Below, one piece after another: positions 12,201-27,200 of a stretch of DNA of 64,000 nucleotides. The notes below the pieces were generated by a model. The model did not search any database. It saw only the letters and a program-made list of their open reading frames with translations, and had not been told where the DNA came from. Source of the stretch: Siphonodentalium dalli (Eukaryota > Mollusca > Scaphopoda > Gadilida > Siphonodentaliidae); contig CP136062.1 of assembly GCA_032622095.1 (NCBI GenBank), forward strand, positions 143,672,351-143,736,350, in the 5' to 3' direction. Within the stretch, counting starts at the first letter, position 1. Each line of letters opens with the position of its first letter. The translations under genes were made by a program, and so were the position numbers.

Positions 12201-15200
12201 ACAACGAGGACAGTATTGACGCTTGTTTATAAGAGTCGATCATTGAAATGTTGACAGGCTGAGAACACATCAATAGATGATAATAATGGGATCATGGGAA
12301 AAATCTAATGAGTTCAGTTACAGAAAACCTCCCGCTGTGGTCCTATGGTGTAACTTCTAACAGAACAGTTTTCAACTAAGACACAACCATTAACTCCCTG
12401 AATCTGATAGCACCACCCCGGAGGGTGTTAGCAACACGGAGTGAATGTAGATAGCTTCTTACGTAGATAATATCAGAAAATAATATATACTGTGGCGTCA
12501 TAATCAACAACATAGCAGCATATACTCGTGGTCCCAACAAAAACGCCAAAAAATGCATAGAAACTATTGTGAAATCGCCACAGGATTGCGAAAAATATGG
12601 TAAATAAATTTCTTGGATATACATAGTGAGAAATATAAGGAAAGGATTTAGGAAAACGATGATATAACATTTTAAACGAATCATGATGTTCGTGATGGGC
12701 AGATTCCTTATTATTTTTCTCATGGAAATGTCAAATAAATGGGAAAACGACAACAAAAAGAGTAGCAGAAATGTCTCAATACACTGACAACGATGACATG
12801 GGGCAGACTAAGGTATCTTGCAAATAAACTAGATATACTGACAAAACTGATACTAAATAACTTCGAAGAAAAGATAAACAATAACATTGACGAATGTCTT
12901 GGAGCGACAGAAAGAAAATATACAACAACAATCAGCAAAAATAGAGAAAAACAAGGTCAAACTTGATAAACGCATTCATAAATTAGAAATGATTGTACAA
13001 AAGATTGAAAAACGATTAAATAGTGTTGAAGCGAAACGGTGCATAGACAGAAACTCAAATAAGATGAGAAAAAAATTTGCGAGAATCTGAAAGCCGATTT
13101 AAATAAATTAAAAAAAGTCTAATGACATCAATGGAGCATAACATAAAAGAAAGAATCAATATGACGAAACTCATCGAAGAAACAATTGATGAGAAAATGA
13201 AAATGTATTTGGGGGACAATGTAAGCACAGAGGACCATAAAATATCCCCGAACAGCTGTTTAGCAAAACTGACGAGTCGATAGAAGAGGACTGGGTGGAC
13301 ATTTCGAAAGTGATAAAACTATAACAAAACAGAGCCAAAAGATATCTTGTCTTTCCTTCGGATCGGCAGAAAAAACAGGCATCAAATTTCGCCCAGTAAA
13401 AATCATAACACTTTCCAAAATTATAAAAGACGAAATTACTGCAAATGCAGTTGAATACATAGACAGAACACAACTCGCATCTTAATCGAGACTCTTTTGT
13501 CAAATGAGTTGCGGATGGCGCAAGGATATATTTCGCGAGAGTGTAGCTCGAGCGAAATATATATTCTACACCGTTCAGTCAGATAAGTTCAATCCATGAA
13601 TGTCACCTTCATTGTTACTATAGCTACCTTTATCGTGATTTAAGTATGACAAATAACCAGTACTTATGGGGGATCACCGGAAGCGGATGATCGACGTAAT
13701 GTACGTCATCTTTCTTGGCGACAACGTCAACAAGAATAGTTCCGGCTTGTATTCCACTAGATATATACACTAAAATGTATTCAATGGCTGGGATTCCGTT
13801 GAATACATGTGCCTTACGTCAATGGGTGTGCAATAAAACAGGAAACTGCAATATGTCCGAAGAAAATATATATCAATGAGGCATATACAAAGAATGAGAT
13901 GTGGAACTATACGCTTCGCGCGTTTTGTTAAAAACAAAAAGAACTTATTTTCCAACAGAGAATTTGTTGAACAATTGTTGATCATAGATATAACGAAAAC
14001 TGATTATGACTGAAATGTAAATTATAATTTGTAAGCGGGGACTAACAGTCAATTGACTCGTTCCTTAAATAAATGATGAACGAAATGAAAAAAAAAGAAA
14101 GAAAAGAAAACTTGATAAACGCATTCAGAAATTAGAAATGATTGTACAAAAGATTGAAAAGCGATTAAATAGTGTTGAAGCGAAACGGTGCATAGACAGA
14201 GCAGAAACTCAAATAAGATGAGATTGTTTTTTTGCGAGAATCTGAAAGCCGATTTAAATAAATTTAAAAAAGTCAAATGACATCGATGGAGCATAACATA
14301 TAAGAAAGAATCAATATGACAAAACTCATCGAAGAAACAATTGATGAGAAAATGAAAATGTATTTGGAGGACAATGTAAGCACAGAGGACCATAAAATAT
14401 CCCCGAACAGCTGTTTAGCAATACTGACGAGTCGATAGAAGAGGACTGGTGGACATTTTGAAAGTGATAAAACTATAACAAAACAGAGCCAAAAGATATC
14501 TTGTCTTTCCTTCGGATCGGCAGAAAAACAGGCAACAAATTTCGCCCAGTAAAATTCATAACACTTTCCAAAATTATAAAAGACGAAATTATTGCAAATG
14601 CAGTTGAATACATAGACAGAACACAACGCGCATCTTAATCGAGACTCTTTTGTCAAATGAGTTGCGGATGGCGCAAGGATATATTCGCGAGAGCGTAGCT
14701 CGAGCGAAATATATATTCTACACCGTTCAGTCAGATAAGTTCAATCCATGAATGTCACCTTCATTGTTACTATAGCTACCTTTATTGTGATTTAAGTATG
14801 ACAAATAACCAGTAAATATGGGGGATCACCGGAAGCGGATGATCGACGTAATGTGCGTCATCTTTCTTGGCGACAACGTCAACAAGAATAGTTCCGGCTT
14901 GTATTCCACTAGAGGTATACACTAATATGTATTCAATGGCTGGGATTCCGTTGAATACATCTGCCCTACGTCAATGGGTGTGTAATAAATAGACAGAACA
15001 CAACGCGCATCTTAATCAAGACTCTTTTATCGAATGAGTTGCGGATGGCGCAAGGATATATTTCGCGAGAGCGTAGCTCGAGCGAAATATAACTTTGCGC
15101 CGTCAGCAACGAGTTCGATAAAAGATTCGAGATTATGATGCAAGTTGTGTTCTGTATTTATTCTACACCGTCCAGTCAGATAAGTTCAATCCATGAATGT

Positions 15201-18200
15201 CACCTTCATTGTTACTATAGCTACCTTTATTGTGATTTAATTCTGACAAATAACCAGTAATTATGGGGGATCACCGGAAGCGGATGATCGACGTAATGTA
15301 CGTCATCTTTCTTGGCGACAACGTCAACAAGAAGAGTTCCGGCTTGTATTCCACTAGAGGTATACACTAAAATGTATTCAATGGCTGGGATTCCGTTGAA
15401 TACATGTGTCTTACGTCAATGGTGTGTAATAAAACAGGAAACTGCGATATGTCCGAAGAAAATCTATTTCAATGAGGCATATACAAAGAATGAGATGTGG
15501 AACTATACGATTCGCGCGTTTTGTTAAAAACAAAAAGAACTTATTTTCCAACAGAGAATTTCCATATTAAAGGAAACACAATTGTTGAACATAGATATAA
15601 CGAAAACTGATTATGACTGAAATGTAAATTATTGACTAACAGTCAATTGACTCGTTCCTTAAATAAAAGATGAACGAAATGAAAAAAAAGAAAGAAAAGA
15701 AAATGGTATGTTCATTTTTCAAATCCATTGCGCCGGGTTGGTGATACCAGGTTTACGAAGTGAATTATATTCATACTCAATACAGTCTTTTCAATAAAAA
15801 AAACATGTCTCCTAATTTCAGGAGTTTTGCACGAATTACAGACGATCTCGCTTACAAGTGAATCATATGGAACGCCATCATCTACTAACCCAATAGAAAT
15901 GGTTCATCGTATATTAAACAGCAATCTGGATTTCAGTACGTCATTGGAAAACGGTGATGGGTGAGTATACTTAATATGAATATCGATATATATATTATAA
16001 TTCTAGACAAATACAGTACACATATCGCATTGAAACAATAGATAGTGTGACCGTTTGGATGCGAGTACAATTCCGTATATGAATGGCGTAGACTTCGCTC
16101 TTTGATAATATAGGCATATAGTAATGCATTGATTGAAGGTTATACATGTAGGTCGCTGCAATAATTATGCTTAGCCGCCATCAGATCTAAGTTCCGCCAG
16201 ATAAGGCGGCATAGATGTGTATAAGAAACTGGAAGAGAATCGAGGTTTAATACGGGTATGGTACCTGTAGGCTCTATATGAAAGTTACTTGTAATTGCAG
16301 CCATTCTGTGTAAATAGACCTGTATATCAGTTGTCCAGAGATCACGCGGGCAGGCTTGTCCGGATTATGTATGACCTTCAATGACAACATGCCATGGCGT
16401 CTTAACTGGTTAACTGGCTTTAAATATAAGCTAACACACAATATTTATCTAAAACGAAACGATTTAGTTTTAATAATTGTTTATAAATAACTAAATAATT
16501 GACTTGTTCAGTATCCGATAGGAGTTCATCGGAAGTTGTGAAGAAGGACATGTTATGTTCATCGCGCCGTGCGGGATTGTTATTAAATAACATAATTAAT
16601 GTTAATCAAACTAAAGACACCGGCGCACATAATCAAATATGAACTCAACTCAATAGCACATATTATTTGCGGAATTATATGTACTCAATTTACTGTGTTA
16701 AGTCACTTTTCGTGACTGTTATACCAATAAATTGTGTGCTCATATGTTTACTGTTTCTGATATATAGTCCTAACAATCAAATTATGTCTTCACTAAGTTA
16801 TGAAGTATAGTCTAAATAAATCACAGGTTAAATCAAGTAATATCGATCTCGATATCAGTATATTACAAGCCACAATCCTCAGAGTGTACAATAAACATAG
16901 AACAACACAACTGTGTGAACATGTTAAACGTATTGTACTCATTTGTCATGCGACGGGTAAAACTCGAACCCACGGTTCTCGTTTCAGCATCGCGTCACAA
17001 CACAATACTTTAACCTGTTCACACACTTGTGTCATTCTATCTATATATTCCACAAAGATTGTTGCTATAAAAATGGTAAGACATACAATACGATATACAT
17101 TTACATTATGACAATATGAATTGCTGCCAAATATATTGATTATCTACTCATAGGGTATGTTTGCGTTTCTCTGCTGTTGGCGGTGGCTATATGATTCGAC
17201 TGGAATTCGATGGATCGGTGTCTGGAAAAATTACTTACCCGGGAGTCCACTACCAGCGAACCCTATGCTACTACGTGGATAATATTCCACCAGAACACTG
17301 CGCCACCAGTGGATGTGAACTGGATCCAATTCAGATACCAAATTCTCTCCTCATATCGGACAATTTGAACATTTCTCTGGAAGGTTGGTACGACCCTTAT
17401 ATATCACATCCGGAACAGGCGTCAGGATTTGATCACTTCCAGGTGTCACTTAATTTTGTCAAACCGTCTGGACCAAACACGTTATTAGTTGCACACGAGA
17501 GCAACCAAACTGTGAGCATCAACACGACATCATTAGCATTCGTATTGCCTCTGGAGCCAGCATTGTATGCGGTAGTCGTAGAAGCTGTCGATAATACGGA
17601 AAACGTACAGCAGGCAAGGCGATTTGTGATGTACGACAACTCATCCCACATTGAAATAAACCATGATCACGTGCTCCGTGTGTCATCAGCAAACCCCGCT
17701 ACAAACCACACGTGGCAAACAAATCTGGGAGAGGTGTGTTTGTATTGGGCTGAAAGATATTACAACACGTACCACCGTAACAATAACCGGCTTCTACCCG
17801 TGATCGGAGACGCCCATGGGCTCATTAGCGGAGTTTACGAAGACAACAAAGAACTACTCACCGCTATAGGAACCTCGAATGTGCATGGAATCGTGTCGTT
17901 TCACTACTCATGGTTTATGAATAGCGGGGTGAAGAATGTAGAAACACCAATTCCGGACGTTCAAAGTCAGCGAATCTGTTTTGATCCGCCCATAACTGAT
18001 GGTGACTCCGTTATGACCTGGATCAAGTCTGCAGACATCATGGGCAGAGGCTATTCTGAAGATAAAATAGTTCATATAGACAGCAGCAACCCGTTCATAG
18101 AACGTGCCTTCTTGACGAAAGATGGCCACCAACACCTGTATGTGCACGATTCAAATGACCTTTCGACTATGAACCTTGTATTCGCAGCCTTTGACCCCCA

Positions 18201-21200
18201 CAGTGGAATCCGTAGTGTGCGTTGGTCGTTATATGCTGGGACGTGGAGTGACGATTCGCCGGTCTTTGATGATGGTACTGAAGTTGGCCGGGGAAGTTTG
18301 CCAGTAAAGCGAGCTAACAATCAGGTAGGTCACATTTTCATGTACGGTGCTACGATATACAACAAGCGCCTTATTTAATATGTCAAAGAAGGTCATGCAT
18401 CCGATATAAACATCTCAAAATAAGTAAGCTCCCCCGGATATAATTATTTCATTGTATCTCAATAATTTTGAGGCTGATTGTCCAAAAATTATGCTCATAT
18501 GATCAGTATCATATGACGGGTGATTTGAGATAAGGCTGACTCCCCTGTGTGCTTCCATGTTTGAGAGAGAAACGCATTTAAATGTGCATGCGATTAACAA
18601 CTCAATGCTGCTAGTGTAACCACATGACACGTCGAATTAACAAGGAACATCACCGCATACCATTGCAACGAGTGAAAGTCTAGGTCAGACCGTGCCATCA
18701 TTATTATGAATTGACACCTGCCATAAAATTATGGCTGCCAAATCCCCGCGCAAAAACCGAGCAATGTCATAACATTTATTGTTATAATCGACGCTTTTTG
18801 GAGATTACTCACCTATCCTATTTGGTTACATATACCAAACAACGAAGGTGATGTCTATCTGTCGTTAACCGATAATTCTGAAATGGAACATACCGATATG
18901 TCCAGTATACATGGACATGCTTCCTCTTAATGAACCCAGTTGTGTGATTTTCGGAATGTTCACTCTTTCCATCCAATTGGTGTTCATTCGAGTGTATAAC
19001 CTGTCACCACATCATTAGTCATAAGATATATTGGTGACATAATAGATATTGTCTTCCCAAAGTGTCATCGCATTCTGATAACCACATCTAAAGATATCGT
19101 CAAACATATCTGAGGGAACTTACTTTGTTGTAGGTGTTTATATGTAAACATACCTCGATGTCCAATGTATTCTCGAGTTACCTAGTTCTTAGTAACCAAT
19201 ATATATCCTTGTCTTGTGTCTTGTTTTCCGACACAATGCCATACCATGACGTTATCATTTTTACGGGTGGGGGAAACTCCCGGAAAAAAGACCACGCAGA
19301 TGTCGTAATTCCACCGGCCTCTTCTCCCCAAAATCCGCATATTATCCGCTTATGATAGAGCTTCTTTTAGATAGATAATCTGCTCAGAATCTCCTCATTT
19401 TGAGTCGAAAATGTGCTGAAAATTAGAGTTTTTAGTCACATTATCGACTAATAATATGGCGATTCTAAGCAGATTATGTGCGGCCAATGACACAAATAAG
19501 CTAACTCTCGACTTTTCAGGTGTACGCTCTTTAACATGTTTTACTGTGGCCCGCGCCATAAATCGAAATAACGGATATGACACCGCTATCTGCTTATTTC
19601 AGAATCAAGTAATCACATTATGTACCTATTTCACTTTATAGGTCGACTATGTGCGTATTTGCCCGAAGAGATGTTGATTCCACAGAGAAATCATATCGCT
19701 TGCTCAGATACCATCATAATCTGTCCTGACAATGTTTCCACCGATCACATGGTACGCGAACACACAAGCTTCAACGTTTCAACCTCTTGGTTTCATTATA
19801 TTGTTCTTTATATCTCTATTCCAGACATTCTCCGAAGCAGACCATGCATAATCCGTCCTGACAATGTTTCCACCGATTACATGGTACGCGAACACACAAG
19901 CTTCAACGTTTCAACCTCTTTGTTTCATTATATTGTCCTTTATATCTTTATTCCAGACATGCTCCGAAGCAGACCAGTGTTACTGCCCAAGTATCGGATC
20001 GTGCGAAATGTTCATTTATTCACTAACACTGAACTCCCTCGTAGCAAGCGACACACATCTTGGCGACCACAACAGGAATTACTACTTCAAACTAGACGTG
20101 ACAAATATTGCAATGTTGAGCACAACAAGCGTTGTTAGAGTACTGGCTGATGATTCCGCACCAGAAACAGGATCCGTTTTCGAAGGCAGTGTCGGAGGTA
20201 CTGATATTGATTATACCAGTCTAGATATGGTGAGCGTGAATTTCCCGGGATTCGTTGATCACGAGAGTGGCATTAAGTTCTACAAAGTAGCTCTATCTTC
20301 GAAGTGTCTAACAAGGGCCGAGCTAATCGGCAATAACTCCCACGAGAGCACGGCCGTTTTGACCAATATTACAACACAGACGGTAACTATTCTAGCACCT
20401 GGACTAGGGAAACACTACACAACAGTGGTCGCTTACAACCATGCTGTGGAACCGTCCGAGGCAGTATGCTCAGATGGAATCACGATAGATAACACTCCAC
20501 CGCGATTAGCAAACATCACCATCGCTGGAGCAACTACTCGTCCCTCGATAGCATGCTTGGAATCAGGAGCGCATGTCGTGTGGTCTGATATTCGGATAGC
20601 AGCGCTCACACAAACGGAGGAATGCGCTGCTCGATGCGAGAGAGAAGTTGTGGGTCGAAATGTTAGTGCTCTAGTCTTCGACAAAGATTCTCCACTTGAC
20701 AAGGATGTGTCAACAAACCTCTGCCGGGAACTGCCGCTTTTCACGCGCATTTACATACCGTATGATGGAGCTAACCTCTGGTGGAACGTAACAGATGCTG
20801 AATCTCAGATACGGGGGATGACAATCGGAGTGGCTTCGTCCATTTCCACAGCTGTTGATCCTGATGTAATCGCGTTTGTTCAGGCGCCTCACCGGTCACA
20901 GTATAAACGATCCCACATTGGTCTGAGCACAGGTTCCGAGTACTTCTTCGTTTTGCTTGCAACAAATAAGGCGGGTTTGGAAGAAATGACAACAATAGGA
21001 CCTATTGTTGTAGATGAGTCACCCCCAGTTGTCATCAGAGATCACACTCGTCTTGTTGTGACTTCGAACGATGTTCGATTCGAATGGGATGCAGGCGCTT
21101 TCACTGACATCGAGCAAAGCGAAGAAGGATTCAAAACTGAATTTGTTGTCGGTATGTACATGACATATATTAACCCATTCTCGACTATGCATGTTAATAT

Positions 21201-24200
21201 TCATTCAACATAGACATTAATGCCATATACATGTATATTCGCCCTTCGCAATTCTGTTCCATCAGATTTAGTTTATAAAGAATCAGACGTGACATGTGAA
21301 ATGATCGGTAATCATAAAGGGGAATGTTGTGTAATACGTGTGGACCTTGGAATTGCAATCGTCATGTTGTCATTGCCAAACAAACGCCAATACCCATCTT
21401 TGTGCATATTTCGTTAAACTCGTTAAACATAGATTTTTCAATATTTTGTCAAACTAGAAGGCATCGTGTGCTGACGTATATTCTGATTGACTGAGTGCAT
21501 GGCCCATATACCACTAGTGCTTATGTAGCGCAATTGAGTGTCTTCGGCTCCTACACCCTGAGTCCTAAGTATAAGTTAAAATGAAGAATTACTCTAGTAC
21601 TAGGTTCCATTAAATATGGAATAGAAGATATATCATTTTTAATTTTACCTGAATTTGTTGAATTCACGCATATTTTCGCCCTTCGCAATTCTGTTCCATC
21701 AGATTTAGTTTATAAAGAATCAGACGTGACATGTGAAATGATCGGTAATCATAAAGGGGAATGTTGTGTAATACGTGTATATGGCCCTGCGGTAATAATA
21801 ATTTGTTGCGTGCTACGAAATAATCAACATCCACTGTGTGTATCGTTCATGCTTATTATCGAATCAAATTAATGAATTTTAATTGCAATAGCCATATGAG
21901 GCCCGAATACCAGTTATGAGGTTATTAATCTTACATTACAAATCAACGAATCTCACATACCAGAACATTGATGATATTCTCACACTTGTATATATATCTG
22001 CAGTACGAGATGGACAACCAGTCACAGGCGTAGTGAATATAAACACACTGGATGATGGTCGTTGTGTTACTGATGGCACGAGACACTGCATCGAGCTGAG
22101 CCTAGCGAGCCTATCAAAGATTGACAAAGAAATGGGATTCAGGTACCAACTCCGATTTCATGTTTACGATATCGCTGGTCATCATACAGTGTTTGAAACG
22201 GATTCGTTCACAATGCCGTCTTGGAAGCCACCATCGCCCGGAATTGTGCATGATGTTGATCCAGCATCCCCAACAGACAAGGACGTCGACTATCACCTGG
22301 TGCCTGGGAAGATATGCGTCAGATGGCTTGGTTTTAAACATCGCCGGGGAGTCTCTACTGTCGTTGGAATTGGGTCAGCACCGGGAATAGCGGACGTTAT
22401 TCCATACATTGAAATATCTTCGAATGTAACGGACCATTGCATTATATCAGCAACCTTGACCTACAGCAGAAGATATTTTGCCAGCGTGGTGGCTAGACAT
22501 GGCAGTCATCTTAGTGAGTCCTCTTCTGATGGAGTGATGATTCTTGATTCGTTTCAGTTGGCAAACAATGCTACTGTTTGGGCATCTGATGTGTGCTCTC
22601 CTTTGTTGCCAATATCCACTGAAATAAAAAATGCCCGATCTACGGCGACATGGCGTGTAGTCACTGGACAATTATATTCAATCGTAATTCCAATTTATCT
22701 TCAAGAGTACACATTGGTGGATGGTAACCCACTACTGGAATTTGACCTATCTGCCGTGGAACCTATTCAAAGTAAAGGAAAAGCCATTTACACTATCGTT
22801 GTTCGAAAAGATACGGTTGTTGTGGAATACATAAGCCACATCCCAAGCGACGTAGTTCTAAGTGAGTTACGCATATACCCATGTCAGAAGAATTTGCGAT
22901 ACCATCATCCGACTGAGTCAGTCACCGTGTTTTGGGATTTTCCGGAGATATCTGATATTGCAACTGGATACAGCGTTAATCTATATACATACGGGTGTGA
23001 ATCAGAATACATTATCTCAGAGAATTGTCTCAGTCTGAATTTGGAAGTTCGTAGTTCCGGAAAGATGAGAACTTCTGTTCTTCAAACTAGGTTAGAACCA
23101 GGTACCACATATGTCAGTGCAGTAACTCCGCATATAGATTCGATCGCTCTTGAAGAGACATTTTCCGCTCCATTCCTGGTGATGGATCCTGTGCCTAGTT
23201 CGTTGGAGATTGTGAAAGCGGTCATCTCTTACAACACAGTATCAGACTGTACTAACATTTCCATGCAATACGAGCATATGTTGTGTTCGAGCAGAAAAGA
23301 CAAGTATCCTTCTGTGTACCAGTGGTCTGTTGGGCTGGATATCAATGGTAGCAAACTGATCAGACCTTGGGCAGTTGATATATCACAGAGCAACATATCT
23401 GACGTGAGTATATACCCTTAGGAAGTTGCATGGTCTGTCATATTTAAACACGCACTAATTACTCGTTGGTACATCTAATGATCATCATTGGAATATCCCC
23501 AATTCAAGGTTCATTTCCAGTCACTTGATTTTCTTTAAAATATTTGGTAGAATATGACCGACTTCTGCTTAAGATACCCACACTGCAAACATGACCAGCA
23601 ACACATTTCTATAGATGCAGTACCACAAAAATATAGTAGGATGCCATATCACGATTCATTGGGTCAGTTTTCTCATAAACGTTTCACGAGTATCCTTCTT
23701 TGTCGTAAACCTGTTATGATTGTTTATGCTGCTCATTGAGTAGTTAAGAGAAATGAGTGCTTTTCGGGCAACTCAAAGTGTCAGGAGTTTGCTTAAATAT
23801 ATACCCAGTGCTCTATTCCCCAAGCTACAACAAAGATCTAAAAAAATTAAAATCCAAATTCAGTCATTATCATTGTTTTTTTTTACTATAGGACATTTGA
23901 CAAATGCCGGATCTCTAGTGAATGTGTCACTCGTTTAATGCTCTATCTACATATGATATATATTTGCAGTGTATTAACATCGACAAGCACATACATGTCA
24001 CCCTTTATGCATGCGTTAAAGCTACTTGTCCATGCGGGAGTACATTCATCAGTTGTAGAGAGGTATACGTAACGACACACACCAATGAATATAGCTACCG
24101 TCGGCTCTATGAAATTAATGGCGAAGATTCGCTGCTGAGAACGGTCAGGGATTTCTTAACCAGCAAATACGTCGGTAATCTGCTCACTAGCCTCCACGAC

Positions 24201-27200
24201 GCTGAGCTAGATTATGCCACGTCAACAACAGACGTAGGTGGAGTTATTCTCCAAATGGATGATAGGCTAATTCACTGGTATCTTACCGAGGAAAGAGTCA
24301 CGCCAACAATGACATGCGCTAAACAACCTGGGTGTATATCAGAGAGAACATCCAATTCTGGTCTGGCGATTTTTAGCAATCTTAGACTAGTTGATGGTCG
24401 ACAGTATTATATATGCGCGAGGATAGCGAGTGCGACACACGACAGAGAGGCCAATGTGGAACATTTCGACGGTTTTGAGGCGTGTGGAAATGGATTTACT
24501 GTTAGCGATCATGCCCCGGCTGTTGGTGTGGTGGAGGTTCTATCGGCCAGCATGGGATACAGTTCTACGGGCGATAAAGTGATTTTGCAATGGCATGGAT
24601 TCTCCGCGGTGTCGAATGACGTTGTGGGAGACCATGTTCAGGCGATCTCACACTACACGTATCAAATCGGTGAGAACTTATTTATAACTTTACAACGAAT
24701 GTTACAAATAATCAACAATCTTTCATCAAGTCTTGTCATATGGTGGCTATTCACATCAATACCAAAAACAGTATGACGACGTTCAATACATGCAACAGGC
24801 AATGCTATTGTTCAAACCGTCCATGTTGTGAAACGGGTTTTGCTGGGATATGGTTACAGTGGACTTAAAGATCATAAGCTTCATAATGGTCTGCGCTTAG
24901 TCGCTAATATTAACAGATAGCAACATGTACATGTCGTACAGATAGTGAAACAATAAGGAGACTGTCAGACCGTCAGACTGATATACATGCAGCATATGGA
25001 ATACTTACACATACTTATAAGTAAAGTTGTTTTAATTTATATGAAACGGAAGTCCTGTGAAACGTATACATGTACCTGTTAATGGACATTTCGTTGATAT
25101 TACTAGTACATAGACATATGAAAAACTTTGATAACAAAAAGCGATCATGTACATGTAAACATTAGGCTGCACACGTAGCGACCGTGTTCATGTTAATCGC
25201 ATATCATCCGTTGTGTACAAAAGGTGGAAGATGTTCTTTCGGAACATTCTCATAATAGTTATATTATATCAACAGGATCTCATCCTGGGTCATCAGATGT
25301 CATGAACAGAACATTCGCTGGACAGTCTAATCATGCTCTAATCACGGGTCTCAATCTGCACAACGGAAGAGTAATATATGCAACAGTGAGAGGTATGTCT
25401 GTATATTCACGTTATATATAAGTCAATTGCTGCTGCCTGGTAATATTTAGCTACACTTGCATGCGGTGTGTGAAAAATGTTTCAGTATCAGTATATTTAA
25501 TGATTATAACAGTTGGTTTAATAACATTTTATTTCCACTCAAATACACACAATACATATAATAGTACATTATGATATATACTTGTTCACTGTAAGAAATA
25601 ATTTCCTACAAACGCGTTTAATTGAAAACACCTGAGAGACACACTTATAAGACATGTGATATGTTTTAGTAAAAACACACGTGTTTTATAATTAAATCAC
25701 CAGTGTTTATATAAAAACATGTCACAGTGTTTTATAATAAACACCCCATCCAAATATGCCATCAACCTAAATAAATTGGCCGAAATTGTCAACGAGCAAC
25801 TTCACCAAGGAAACTTTCAGAAAATAAATATTTACACCTCAACTTCAATTTTCAGCAATGAACTATCCATGATAACAAAAATTACTTGTTTGGCTACGAT
25901 TTACGTTTAAAATGACTGAATAACAACCCAACAATTATCAACACACACAGAGTCGAATCTGAAGCGATTGGATAGCGATCTCCGGTAAATTATTAACACT
26001 AGGCCAGAGCCCGATGGCGATGTAATTTGTAAACAAATACCCTGATCACGTCTAATGTTCTCGTGACAAATGCCATGTCATTACCATTGTTATGAAGCAG
26101 ATAAATGTTAATAGGGTTGTAATCGGGTAACACATTTTATTTATTTCCAATAAAATTATCCATGTTGATCAGCCTGTTGATCACTCTGATTCATGATAAT
26201 TTGTGTTCACAGTAGCTATACACGTTGTCATGGACGCTCTTTCGAAAATTGGACAAATGAGTAACGCGACACGAACTTTTAGTGTTCAGTCGAGCGTTAC
26301 AAAAACATGAATATGGCTGAAATGAACAGACACAAGTGTAGTATAATGCCCGTAAGAAGCCGAAACATGCAATATAGACATCAACTACTTTTTCGTTCCG
26401 CGCTTTCACGTCATCCGGGGACGTCGTGTGGGGCGACGGTCATAGACTCGCCCATTTTTCTTAAAGTGTCACTACGCGATGTGATTCGTCTACTGCAACG
26501 TCTATGCACTGATAGATCAGGTCACGCGCTAGCCTCTCGACCAATCAAATGGCCGCGTTTCGACGAAAACGAAAGTAGTTTAATTATTTATGAATAAACA
26601 CCAGTGTTTATATAAAAACATGCTTAGTGTTTTATAATAAACACTCTATCCAATTATGAATAAACACTAGTGTTTATATTAAAACATGAAATATCGTTTT
26701 ATAATAAACACCCAACGTGTTTATTTTCCAGACACACTTTATAAACACTATGACGTGTTTATTATTATGAAAATAAAACACCCGATGTGTTTATAAATAT
26801 TTTTTTCTCAAAAACAAATTTCGGTACAATTCAACAAATTGTTCAACATCATCTCCAAATTGTTCGTTGGTTAACTAGTGTGTCGGTTGGTCGTCAAATT
26901 GATAAGAGGACAAAATGTTCTTAAACTCGTGGAACTAGGTTGTTTTGAACTACATTTGTAGTTCGATGTGATCCCCATGTGCATGCAAATAACTGGTCGA
27001 CGTTGAATGAAAGCTTAATTATGCATTATGTAGAATATTATATACATTTATAATTAAAGATGGATTTGTTCGCCGAGATTGAGATTCATTTTATGTTTGA
27101 CTATAATTATTATTAATTGTCATTTTTTAATCCAACTTGTTCCTTAACACTTTCATGACGGGAGCTGCGCTGTTGCAGCATTAAAGATCATGTGCCATTG

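Noticed and set aside
16940-17035. Functional tRNA gene
   Set aside because: Only the B box and anticodon-arm-like part fit; the A box and T stem are poor, so I call it SINE-like.
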